Origin: Anaerolineales bacterium UBA7227
GTDB taxonomy: Bacteria; Chloroflexota; Anaerolineae; Anaerolineales; Villigracilaceae
Direction: 5' to 3'
Assembly (NCBI GenBank): GCA_002473085.1
Contig: DKTP01000004.1
Coordinates: 14,944 to 34,015 of the forward strand
Length of the DNA: 19,072 nt
Every line of letters starts with the position of its first letter. Within the stretch, counting starts at the first letter, position 1. The notes beneath the pieces were generated by a model that saw nothing but the letters and a program-made list of their open reading frames with translations, did not search any database and was not told where the DNA came from. A program made the position numbers and the translations under genes. Positions 7,406 through 14,838 of this stretch are shown here, in pieces.

Positions 7406-8138
7406 AGAATATGAACTCATGTACCGGGTGGAAGACGCCCATTGGTGGTATCGGGGGATGCAGGTCCTCACGGAGACCCTGCTGGACCGCTGGCCGACTC
7501 GGGCGGCGCGGAACCTCATTCTGGACGCGGGATGCGGCGCTGGCTCCGCGCTGACCGGGTACCTGTCCCGCCGCGGCGACGCGGTCGGCGTGGACCTTTC
7601 CCCGCTCGCGACGGGCTTCTCCCGGCGACGCGGCGCGCGGCGCCTGGCGCAGGCCTCGGTCCTCGCCCTTCCGTTTGCGGCCTCCACATTCGACCTGGTC
7701 GTCAGTCTTGATGTCTTGTACGAGGCCTCGGTCCTCGACGACCGGCTTGCCGTGCGCGAATTCGTTCGCACGTTGAAGCCGGGCGGCGTCCTGTTGATGC
7801 GCCTCCCCGCCTACGACTGGCTGCGAGGCCGTCACGACAGGGTCGTCCACACCGCGCGGCGATACCGCCGAAGCCAGGTCATTGCGATGCTGCGCGAAAG
7901 CGGGCTGGCTGTGGACTTCGCCTCTTACGCCAATATGTTCCTGTTTCCCTTTGCGCTGATAAAGCGCTCGTTTGAGAAGATGTCCGCAGGCTCGCGCCCA
8001 GCTTCCGATTTGGAATTTTCCCTCGGAGCGTTGAACCATTTGCTTCAATGGATTCTTTCCGCCGAAGCTGCCCTCATTTCCCGATTTCCCCTGCCCTTTG
8101 GCTTAAGCGTGTTTGCCGTTGCCCGCAAGCGCTCCTGA
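7395..8138 (+). CDS. Class I SAM-dependent methyltransferase
   Basis: The 247-residue cytosolic protein has a Rossmann-type methyltransferase core. Motif I is LDAGCGAG (residues 43-50). The acidic end of strand 2 lies in VGVDLS, the strand-4 region is FDLVVSLDVLY, and LKPGGVLLMRLP follows. The N-terminal MYRVEDAHWWYRG is a segment I associate with methyltransferases in surface-polysaccharide clusters. A hydrophobic patch near residues 178-192 (MFLFPFALI) may touch the membrane. The start is TTG at 7395, inside the end of the preceding gene, because the residues before the ATG at 7419 fit the family. The ATG remains possible. The next gene begins three bases after the stop. The likely role is methylating a sugar or lipid-linked intermediate, with the target unknown. 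Confidence 0.82.
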   Translation: MNPEEYELMYRVEDAHWWYRGMQVLTETLLDRWPTRAARNLILDAGCGAGSALTGYLSRRGDAVGVDLSPLATGFSRRRGARRLAQASVLALPFAASTFDLVVSLDVLYEASVLDDRLAVREFVRTLKPGGVLLMRLPAYDWLRGRHDRVVHTARRYRRSQVIAMLRESGLAVDFASYANMFLFPFALIKRSFEKMSAGSRPASDLEFSLGALNHLLQWILSAEAALISRFPLPFGLSVFAVARKRS

Positions 8139-8141
8139 CGC

Positions 8142-8888
8142 ATGATGGACCCGCCCCGAAAAATATCCAGCGTTAGCGCAGTCTTTCCCGCCTACAACGA
8201 CGGCGGCACCATCGCCAGCATGGTTTTGACCGCCCTGATTGCCCTGCCGCAAGTCACGGACGATTTCGAAGTTATCGTGACCGACGACGGCAGCAGCGAT
8301 TACACGCTTGACGTTTTGCGGAAAATGGAAGGTTTCATCCCGCAGTTGCGCGTCTTCCGCCATCCGCGGAACATCGGCTACGGCGCCGCGCTCCAGACCG
8401 GCTTCAACGCCGCCGTCAAAGACTGGGTCTTCTACACCGACGGCGACGCGCAATACAACCCGCTGGAATTGACGAATCTTATCGCGGCCCTCACGGACGA
8501 CGTGGACATCGTCAACGGCTACAAGATCTCCCGCAACGATCCGCTCCATCGAAAGGTGATCGGGCGCGTTTATCATCACCTGGTCAGTTTCATTTTCGGC
8601 ATTCGCCTGCGCGACGTGGATTGCGACTTCCGCCTCATCCGCCGCCGCGTTCTCATGGAGGCGAACCTGGAAAGCCGTAACGGCGCGATCTGTCTGGAAC
8701 TGGTCAAAAAGTTGCAGGATCGGGGCTGCGGTTTTGTCGAGGTACCCGTGCGCCATTTCCATCGTCAATACGGGCGCTCGCAATTTTTCAACTTCAGAAG
8801 AATCTTCCGGGTGATTCGCCAGTTATTCATCCTCTACTGGAGGCTGGCGATCAAAAAAGAACACTTGAAAGAAAATGATACGTCGTGA
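8142..8888 (+). CDS. Family 2 glycosyltransferase (DPM1/polyprenyl-phosphate type)
   Basis: The 248-residue protein is a GT-A fold glycosyltransferase. It shows FPAYNDGGTI near the N-terminus, the nucleotide-binding VTDDGSSD (D48, D49) and the metal-binding YTDGDAQYNP (D100, D102). It lacks the C-terminal transmembrane pair found in many relatives. A single basic, partly hydrophobic helix (about 218-240) could sit on the membrane. Family knowledge suggests transfer of a nucleotide-activated sugar to polyprenyl phosphate, which would supply donor for the GT-C enzyme at the operon start. That link is inference. Two adjacent ATG codons (8142 and 8145) can start it. No clear Shine-Dalgarno is seen, consistent with coupling to the previous gene. 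It overlaps the next gene by 14 bases. Confidence 0.87.
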   Translation: MMDPPRKISSVSAVFPAYNDGGTIASMVLTALIALPQVTDDFEVIVTDDGSSDYTLDVLRKMEGFIPQLRVFRHPRNIGYGAALQTGFNAAVKDWVFYTDGDAQYNPLELTNLIAALTDDVDIVNGYKISRNDPLHRKVIGRVYHHLVSFIFGIRLRDVDCDFRLIRRRVLMEANLESRNGAICLELVKKLQDRGCGFVEVPVRHFHRQYGRSQFFNFRRIFRVIRQLFILYWRLAIKKEHLKENDTS

Positions 8889-9873
8889 AATTCAGGAAGC
8901 GTTTAACGGAAAACGGGCGCTGGTCACCGGCGGCTGCGGGTTTGTCGGCAGCGCTTTGACGCGCGCCCTCCTGGACGCGCAGGCCGACGTGCATGTGGCG
9001 GACGCCATGCTGCCGGGGACGGGCGCGAATCCGTTCAACCTCGCGGACGTGGGCGCGCGCATTGCCTTCACCCAGGCCGACATGCGCGACGACGCGGCGA
9101 TGAAACGCCTGCTTCACGACAAAGACTTTGTGTTCAACCTGGCCGGGCTGTCCAGTCACGTCGGCGGGATGCGCGACCCGGCTGGCGATCTCGAAGTGAA
9201 CGCCCTCGCCCAGCTCCGGCTCCTCGAAGCCTGCCGCGCCGTCAACCCCGGCGCCAGGATCGTCTTTGCCGGCACGCGCCAGGTCTACGGACGCGCGGCG
9301 CGTCTGCCGGTCGCGGAAACGGCCCCCGTCTCCCCGGTGGACTACAACGGCGTAAGCAAACTGGCCGGCGAACTCTACCATTTTCTCGCCCATCGCATTT
9401 ACGGCCTCTGGACAACCACGCTGCGGATGACCAACACCTACGGGCCGCGCATGCGGGCGCGGGACGCCCGCCAGACGTTCCTTGGTCACTGGCTGCGCCT
9501 CCTCCTGACTGGCAGGCGCATCCCCATTTTTGGACGCGGCGACCAGCTCCGCGATTTTAATTACGTGGAGGATGTGGCAGACGCGTTTCTGCTTTGCGCT
9601 TCCAACCCCGTCGCAAAAGGAAAAACCTACAACCTCGGCGCGGCTCCGATCCGCCTGACGGAACTGGCCGAATTGCTGATAGCCCTGAATGGAGGCGGCT
9701 CCTACTCTCTGATCCCCTTTCCCCCGGAGCGGGCGGCCATCGAAATCGGGAATTACGCCGGGGACTACTCCCTCATCCAAAAGGAACTAGGCTGGGAACC
9801 CTCGGTCTCCCTCGCAGATGGGCTGAGCCGCAGCCTTGAATTCTACCGCGCCAACCAGGCGCATTATTGGTGA
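8875..9873 (+). CDS. NAD-dependent epimerase/dehydratase (extended SDR), catalytic Tyr displaced
   Basis: The 332-residue protein has the Rossmann motif TGGCGFVG (residues 18-25), TNTYGPR (187-192), the substrate-side segment GRGDQLRDFNYVEDV (220-234) and full family length. It should act on a nucleotide-sugar as an epimerase, dehydratase or reductase. The usual SDR active site is YxxxK, typically PYGASK. Here it reads DYNGVSK, so the Tyr position next to K162 is Asn158 and the nearest tyrosine (Y157) is shifted by one. I recall a related subfamily with VNGINK at this place, so the change is probably real rather than an error. The start ATG lies inside the previous gene. The aminotransferase start is one base after its stop, suggesting they act on the same sugar. 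Confidence 0.88.
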   Translation: MIRREIQEAFNGKRALVTGGCGFVGSALTRALLDAQADVHVADAMLPGTGANPFNLADVGARIAFTQADMRDDAAMKRLLHDKDFVFNLAGLSSHVGGMRDPAGDLEVNALAQLRLLEACRAVNPGARIVFAGTRQVYGRAARLPVAETAPVSPVDYNGVSKLAGELYHFLAHRIYGLWTTTLRMTNTYGPRMRARDARQTFLGHWLRLLLTGRRIPIFGRGDQLRDFNYVEDVADAFLLCASNPVAKGKTYNLGAAPIRLTELAELLIALNGGGSYSLIPFPPERAAIEIGNYAGDYSLIQKELGWEPSVSLADGLSRSLEFYRANQAHYW

Positions 9874-9874
9874 C

Positions 9875-10984
<1,110 letters not shown>

Positions 10985-11002
10985 ATTGGATTGCCATCCT
11001 GA

Positions 11003-11032
11003 TTTACGCGTATGTTTTGCAGCAGTTATAAT
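11003..11032 (+). promoter_or_regulatory. Promoter of the polytopic membrane protein gene
   Basis: TTTACG (-35, 11003-11008, 4 of 6) is followed by an 18-base spacer and a perfect TATAAT (-10, 11027-11032). Transcription would begin near 11039, giving a leader of about 23 bases with GGAG at 11051-11054 before the ATG at 11062. The membrane protein gene is therefore a separate unit from the glycan operon ending 77 bases earlier. Confidence 0.65.
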
Positions 11033-11061
11033 TCCTTCGTTTCACCATGCGGAGTCGTTGA

Positions 11062-12381
11062 ATGTCATCCGAAACCAAATCCATCCTCCTGTTTCTACTT
11101 TCCGCCATCCTTCTCTTCCTCGGCTTCGACCGCAACTTCCTGCGCCTCGTCCCGGCAAAGGCTTTTGCCGACTTCGACAAGGGAAGCGAGAGCCTCGTCA
11201 TCGGCCGCCTCGTCTGGACGCGCCAGCATGGCTTCTTCGTCGACGGCGCGTTGCTCGGCACGGGCGACGCGCCCACGCCTTTCCTCGGCGACGCGGGACG
11301 CGACCGTCAGTATGAAACTTATCTCGCTGACGGCGAATTTCAAACCTATGCGGTCTATAAATCCCAAAGCGGCGGACAAGCCTGGCTCTTCAGCGCGCTC
11401 GATTCGCTCAGCCCGTTTTCCGCGTCCACAAACCTCCGTCTCTTCCGCGCCCTGACCGCGGCTCTCTTCGCGCTCACGCTTGCCGCGCTCATTCTTTGGT
11501 TCCATGGTCAATTCGGATTCGTCCCTGCGCTCTTTGTCCTCTTCACCAGCCTCATTTCCTATTGGTTGACGATCTATGGTCGTAACCTTTTCTACTTTGT
11601 TTGGGACTGTTTCCTCCCGATGGTCGCCGCTCTCTTTCTGCTCGACTCTGAATCCCGCCGCGCTTCGTGGAGCGGCCCCCGCTTCTATCTGACCGTCGGC
11701 CTGCTCCTCTTTCTCAAAGGCTTCCTCAGCGGGTACGACTTCCTCCTCCCCCCTATGGGGATGGTCGCCGTCGCGCTCGTTTACTACGCCCTCAAAGATA
11801 AATGGGGATTCTGGAAATTTACGCGTCGCCTCTTGCTGACGGGACTCGCCTGCGCGGTCGGGATTACCGCCTCGTTTGGGCTTCTCGCCGCGCAGATCGG
11901 CTCGGTGACCGGCCGATTCTCGGACGGCATCCTCCACATCGTCAACACCATGGGACGGCGGACATTCGGCACGCCGCTCGATCCGTCTCAATCCGATTTA
12001 TACGCGCAGGGACAACATGCCAATCTGCTTCAAGTCATCTCCCTCCAATTGAACAAGACCGCTCTCTTTGCCGGCATCAGCTTTCTCCGCATATTCATTG
12101 TTTTCGCGGTCGCCACAGTCATCGTGGCGCTTATCCTTTACTTCCGCCGCGCTAAACTGGGGGATGTCTCCGCCATCCACGCTTTGCTTATTACCGTCTG
12201 GGTTTCGTTCGCCTCGCCGTTTGCCTGGCTGGTCATCTTCAAAGCGCACGCCTACTATCATCCCTTCACCACGCCCATCATCTGGCACATGCCGACTATG
12301 TTCTTCGGCTATGCTGTGTGCGGACTTCTCCTTGTTCTCCCGTTCCGCAATAAAAAAGAATCAGGAAGTTCAGCTTCCTGA
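11062..12381 (+). CDS. Polytopic membrane protein, possible GT-C glycosyltransferase
   Basis: The 439-residue protein has one N-terminal membrane segment (about 7-21), an outer loop of about 105 residues, then roughly eight or nine more hydrophobic segments (130-425). This layout resembles GT-C glycosyltransferases. The first loop contains acidic residues in FADFDKGSESLV (about 35-46), but I cannot identify the D/E pair with certainty. Its position directly after the glycan operon supports a role in surface glycan assembly, while its own promoter suggests independent expression. The GGAG Shine-Dalgarno is seven bases before the ATG. The last codons and the stop lie inside a hairpin that serves as terminator for the opposite strand. 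I do not recognise a specific family. Confidence 0.7.
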   Translation: MSSETKSILLFLLSAILLFLGFDRNFLRLVPAKAFADFDKGSESLVIGRLVWTRQHGFFVDGALLGTGDAPTPFLGDAGRDRQYETYLADGEFQTYAVYKSQSGGQAWLFSALDSLSPFSASTNLRLFRALTAALFALTLAALILWFHGQFGFVPALFVLFTSLISYWLTIYGRNLFYFVWDCFLPMVAALFLLDSESRRASWSGPRFYLTVGLLLFLKGFLSGYDFLLPPMGMVAVALVYYALKDKWGFWKFTRRLLLTGLACAVGITASFGLLAAQIGSVTGRFSDGILHIVNTMGRRTFGTPLDPSQSDLYAQGQHANLLQVISLQLNKTALFAGISFLRIFIVFAVATVIVALILYFRRAKLGDVSAIHALLITVWVSFASPFAWLVIFKAHAYYHPFTTPIIWHMPTMFFGYAVCGLLLVLPFRNKKESGSSAS

Positions 12382-12384
12382 TTC
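12351..12384 (-). terminator. Intrinsic terminator of the M23 peptidase gene
   Basis: An 11-base-pair perfect stem (12358-12368 with 12374-12384, five-base loop) is followed on the minus strand by TTCTTTTTTATT. The T-tract is only on the minus strand, so it ends leftward transcription from the peptidase gene. The hairpin overlaps the last seven codons and the stop of the plus-strand membrane protein gene. Confidence 0.85.
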
Positions 12385-12423
12385 CCTGCTTCTACGGTTA
12401 CTCTTTTGCACAGGTTATGCCGA

Positions 12424-12467
12424 CGTTGAGAGCGTCCCTTATGCAAAGGGAGAGATACGTTCTCTAA
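12424..12467. repeat. Palindromic structured element in the 3' gap
   Basis: The outer arm GTTGAGAGCGT (12425-12435) pairs with ACGTTCTCTAAC (12457-12468) with one bulge and one wobble. An inner stem, CCCTT with AAGGG, closes a five-base loop, and six unpaired bases lie on one side between the stems. It sits in the 3' untranslated region of the peptidase transcript. No function can be assigned. Confidence 0.4.
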
Positions 12468-12500
12468 CGCGCTTTTGCAAGATGTCCGTATTGCTTTTCT

Positions 12501-13175
12501 CTATCCCGTCTTAATCTTCATGTTCGCCATGCCGCTAAACGTCGCCGCGCACCACTTGTCCTTGTCAATCTGGACCCACGCGCCCTCGGAATACAAAAGC
12601 GCCGACGTCACCACGGTTCCCTTCTTCAATCTATCCACGATGCTGTAGTGGATACCGGGACCGCTTCGCACGTTCAGTTCCTCGGCTGTCACCTCGAACT
12701 TCATGGAGGGCAGCGCCACCGAACCGGGCATACCTGGGTCCGGCGCGGTCTGTCCTGCGAGATAAGGCAGGGGATCCATGTAGCCCTTATAAGCGTCGGT
12801 CTGATTCGAGCCGCGCAGCCCAAAGTGCAGGTGCGGACCGGTACTCGCTCCCGTGTTGTTGCTAAATCCGATCACCGCGCCCGCCTCCACGGTCTGTCCC
12901 GCCGACACGCTGGTTTGCATCAGGTGGGCGTAATACGTGTAGTAGACCGTCGCGCCGTCCGTGTGCTTCAACTTCACGTAATTTCCATAGCCTCCATTTT
13001 CAAAAGAGACCTTGTCCACCGTGCCTTTGGCCGCCGCCTTTACCGGCGTCCCATTCGAGACCCCGATATCCAGGCCGTTGTGACCGGGAAAACCCCATTG
13101 AGCGTAGAGCGACGGATTCTCGCCGAACTTCTGCGTGATCGGCCCGCTGACCGGGTAGATAAGTGTGATTGCCAT
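12501..13175 (-). CDS. M23 (LytM) peptidase with SH3 domain, no signal peptide
   Basis: The 224-residue protein has an N-terminal M23 zinc-peptidase domain (about 8-135) with all usual ligands: H32 and D36 in GHNGLDIG, H84 in YYAHL, and H115-x-H117 in GPHLHFGL. A short Pro/Gly linker leads to a bacterial SH3 domain (about 160-218), with the typical ELNVRSGPGIHYSIV. Such enzymes cut peptide cross-links in peptidoglycan. The start is fixed by AGAGGAG six bases before the ATG. The upstream in-frame extension is low-complexity and antisense to the lipoprotein gene, so it is not credible. The odd feature is the absence of a signal peptide or membrane anchor, so export must be non-classical or the enzyme acts on lysis or inside the cell. 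It is divergent from the lipoprotein gene. Confidence 0.88.
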   Translation of the reverse strand: MAITLIYPVSGPITQKFGENPSLYAQWGFPGHNGLDIGVSNGTPVKAAAKGTVDKVSFENGGYGNYVKLKHTDGATVYYTYYAHLMQTSVSAGQTVEAGAVIGFSNNTGASTGPHLHFGLRGSNQTDAYKGYMDPLPYLAGQTAPDPGMPGSVALPSMKFEVTAEELNVRSGPGIHYSIVDRLKKGTVVTSALLYSEGAWVQIDKDKWCAATFSGMANMKIKTG

Positions 13176-13205
13176 GGAAGACTCCTCTCTGGGTTGAATG
13201 ACGCA

Positions 13206-13234
13206 ACTATAGCACAATGTATAATGACGGACAA
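13206..13234 (-). promoter_or_regulatory. Promoter of the M23 peptidase gene
   Basis: On the minus strand TTGTCC (13229-13234, 4 of 6) is followed by 17 bases and TATAGT (13206-13211, 5 of 6). Transcription would start near 13199, giving a short leader that contains the AGAGGAG site before the ATG at 13175. The -35 box overlaps the start codon of the divergent lipoprotein gene. Confidence 0.55.
13220..13225 (+). promoter_or_regulatory. -10 box of the lipoprotein gene, probably leaderless
   Basis: A perfect TATAAT ends eight bases before the ATG at 13234, so transcription would begin at or next to the start codon. No Shine-Dalgarno is visible upstream of that ATG, which fits a leaderless mRNA. 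A -35 box is not clear (TTGAAT at 13194-13199 is 20 bases away). Confidence 0.5.
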
Positions 13235-14382
13235 TGCCGAGACGACTCGCCTGCCTGCTCTTCCTCTGGACTTTGACCGCCTGCGCCTCCACCCCTGACC
13301 TCGCGCCGGCCGCGCCGGCCCGGCCTGTTTCCACGCCCCGGCCGCGTACTGCCGCGCCCGTCCCTTCGCCCGTCCCTTCGCCCGTCCCCACGCCGACTTT
13401 GACCTATCGTCAGGCGATCTTTCCCTACACCGTCGAAGGACTCCGCCAGCGCGGTTACCAAAGCGGCAGCGTGACCGTCGTCGGCCTCATCGAAGAGACG
13501 AAAGACTTCGCCAGTTACCTCATCGAATACCCCTCCGACGGGCTGAACATCCGCGGCGTGATGCAGATCCCTACGCGCGGCGAACCGCCCTGGCCCGTCA
13601 TCGTGATGAATCATGGATGGTTTTCGCGTTCCGTCTTCCGCTCTGGAGACGGAACCGCCCGCGCCGCCGAATACCTGAACACGCGCGGCTACCTCACCAT
13701 TGCCCCCGACTATCGGAGTTGGGGAACGTCCGATGTCGGCCCCAGCCTCTTCTACTCCGGCCTCGCCATTGACGTGGTCAACCTGCTTCTCGCCATCCCG
13801 TCCATCCCGCAGGCGGACGCGGCCCGCGTCGGGTTGTGGGGACACAGCATGGGCGGCGCGGTGACGATGAAAGCGCTGACGATCGTCGGGGAGAATCCCT
13901 CGATGGGGGCGGACCCGGCTCATCCGCTGGTCCGCGCCGCGGTCCTGTATTCCACCGTCAGCGCGGACCAGGCCGACGCGTTGACGCGGTGGGGCCCGGG
14001 CTGTTTCGGCGACATCCTGGCGGGCGAATCCCGCATGGATTGCAATTCCTCCGACGCGCTTCTCTCCGATCTGCCCGCCGAGGTTTTGGCGGCTTATTCC
14101 CGCGCGGCCGGCGATCCTGACATGCCGAAACTCGTCTCACCGATCAACTATCTCGAATACGTGACCGTCCCCGTGCAGATCAACTATGGCGCATGGGATG
14201 GCGAGGAACTTTCAGGCACGCCGCCTGAGTGGTCTGTTAAATTGGCCCAGGCGTTCCTCGACGCGGGAAAGCCCGTGAAACTGATCGCGTACGAAGAACA
14301 GCGTCATTCCTTCGTCAACGAGGCCTGGTACCGCTTCATGGAAAACGCGGCGAAGTTCTTCGACCAATACGTGAAAAATTAA
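13234..14382 (+). CDS. Alpha/beta-hydrolase lipoprotein (dienelactone-hydrolase/S9-like)
   Basis: The 382-residue protein begins with a lipoprotein signal peptide ending in the lipobox LTAC (C17). A Pro/Ser/Thr-rich linker (about 18-55) follows and contains the repeat PVPSPVPSPVPT. The alpha/beta-hydrolase domain (about 95-380) has the oxyanion segment MNHGW (H127), the nucleophile S205 in GHSMGG, the probable acid D322 in GAWDGE, and the catalytic H358 in QRHSF. It should be an outward-facing esterase or peptidase anchored to the membrane. Its substrate is unknown. The four cysteines after the lipobox region (C257, C270 and neighbours) may form disulfides, which would fit an extracellular location. 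There is no ribosome binding site and the -10 box is very close, so it may be leaderless. Confidence 0.87.
   Translation: MPRRLACLLFLWTLTACASTPDLAPAAPARPVSTPRPRTAAPVPSPVPSPVPTPTLTYRQAIFPYTVEGLRQRGYQSGSVTVVGLIEETKDFASYLIEYPSDGLNIRGVMQIPTRGEPPWPVIVMNHGWFSRSVFRSGDGTARAAEYLNTRGYLTIAPDYRSWGTSDVGPSLFYSGLAIDVVNLLLAIPSIPQADAARVGLWGHSMGGAVTMKALTIVGENPSMGADPAHPLVRAAVLYSTVSADQADALTRWGPGCFGDILAGESRMDCNSSDALLSDLPAEVLAAYSRAAGDPDMPKLVSPINYLEYVTVPVQINYGAWDGEELSGTPPEWSVKLAQAFLDAGKPVKLIAYEEQRHSFVNEAWYRFMENAAKFFDQYVKN
13357..13392 (+). repeat. 12-base tandem repeat in the lipoprotein linker
   Basis: The unit CCCGTCCCTTCG occurs twice exactly (13357-13368 and 13369-13380), with a third variant copy at 13381-13392. 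It encodes PVPS-PVPS-PVPT in the flexible linker after the lipid anchor, and could vary in copy number by slippage without changing frame. Confidence 0.8.
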
Positions 14383-14581
14383 GTGGGGTCCCTTGCAAAA
14401 GCGCGCGGGATATGCTTTAAAACGAGGGAACCTTCGCGGCCTTCGCGATGAGAATCTGCAAAGAGACTGTTTCCTGCGTACACAGATTACGTGGATGGAA
14501 CCATTAAAAATCCGCGCTTGTCTGTGCAATCCGCCAAATCCGTATACAAAAGAAACGCTCTGCATGACGTCAAATTTCTCC
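14383..14581. other. Non-coding stretch upstream of the RIO kinase leader
   Basis: Between the lipoprotein stop and the promoter at 14582 there are about 200 bases with no credible gene. Short reading frames lack ribosome binding sites. The composition is less GC-rich than the genes. The stretch is occupied mainly by the degenerate repeat element at 14431-14545. Confidence 0.55.
14431..14545. repeat. Degenerate palindromic intergenic element
   Basis: It begins with a short direct repeat, CCTTCGCG-G-CCTTCGCG (14431-14447). An imperfect inverted repeat follows: CACAGATTACGTGGAT (14481-14496) is largely complementary to ATCCGCGCTTGTCTGTG (14510-14526), with 13 bases between the arms. Tandem near-copies AATCCGCC and AAATCCGTA follow. 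From memory, such 'cacagatta(c)...aatccgcg...' phrases are a repeat family scattered in many environmental bacterial genomes, but this was not searched. Confidence 0.5.
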
Positions 14582-14609
14582 TTGACCAATTCCGCGTAAG
14601 AGGTATAAA
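14582..14609 (+). promoter_or_regulatory. Strong promoter of the RIO kinase leader
   Basis: TTGACC (-35, 14582-14587, 5 of 6) and TATAAA (-10, 14604-14609, 5 of 6) are separated by 16 bases. Transcription would start near 14616, about 220 bases before the kinase start codon. Confidence 0.7.
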
Positions 14610-14630
14610 ATTCAGCCATCTTATCCAGAA

Positions 14631-14694
14631 AGGAGGCACGCCACAAATGAAAAGCGTCTTAGTTGTCGTCAGCCACGTTCTTTACGCGCCTCCT
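14631..14694 (+). promoter_or_regulatory. Possible Shine-Dalgarno-sequestering stem
   Basis: The Shine-Dalgarno AGGAGGCACG (14631-14640) can pair with CGCGCCTCCT (14685-14694) inside the following short reading frame, giving nine pairs and one mismatch. Translation of the leader peptide would have to open this stem, so it could act as a switch. No known riboswitch class was recognised. Confidence 0.4.
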
Positions 14695-14715
14695 GTACGG
14701 GAAGAATCCGCTTAA
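14647..14715 (+). CDS. Putative 22-residue leader peptide
   Basis: A short frame starts at an ATG with a strong AAAGGAGG ten bases upstream (14629-14636) and ends at TAA. The peptide MKSVLVVVSHVLYAPPVREE-SA is rich in Val/Leu and has a Pro-Pro pair. It lies between a near-consensus promoter and an intrinsic terminator, which is the layout of a transcription attenuator. The six valines and the Pro-Pro could make ribosome progress sensitive to supply, but this is inference. The alternative is a decayed gene start, because the sequence resembles the N-terminus of GT4 glycosyltransferases. Confidence 0.4.
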   Translation: MKSVLVVVSHVLYAPPVREESA

Positions 14716-14738
14716 CCCTCCCTGGGCTTGGTTTCCTT

Positions 14739-14772
14739 TCCGCAGGCGCGCAACCCTGCGGATTTTTTGTTT
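14739..14772 (+). terminator. Intrinsic terminator/attenuator before the RIO kinase gene
   Basis: An eight-base-pair stem, TCCGCAGG (14739-14746) with CCTGCGGA (14755-14762), and an eight-base loop are followed by TTTTTTGTTT. It lies after the leader reading frame and 67 bases before the kinase ATG, on the same strand. It would stop transcripts from the promoter at 14582 unless bypassed. No second promoter is obvious between it and the kinase gene. Confidence 0.8.
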
Positions 14773-14838
14773 AACGCGGGGAAAGTTAACCAGAACCCGA
14801 AAAATCCATTTTCGGAAACGATTCACAAGGTAGAAACA

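Noticed and set aside
14619..14700. SAM-riboswitch-like start (CTTATCCAGAAAGG)
   Set aside because: The first bases resemble the P1 side of SAM-I riboswitches, but the kink-turn, the CGGCAACC region and the closing stem are absent.
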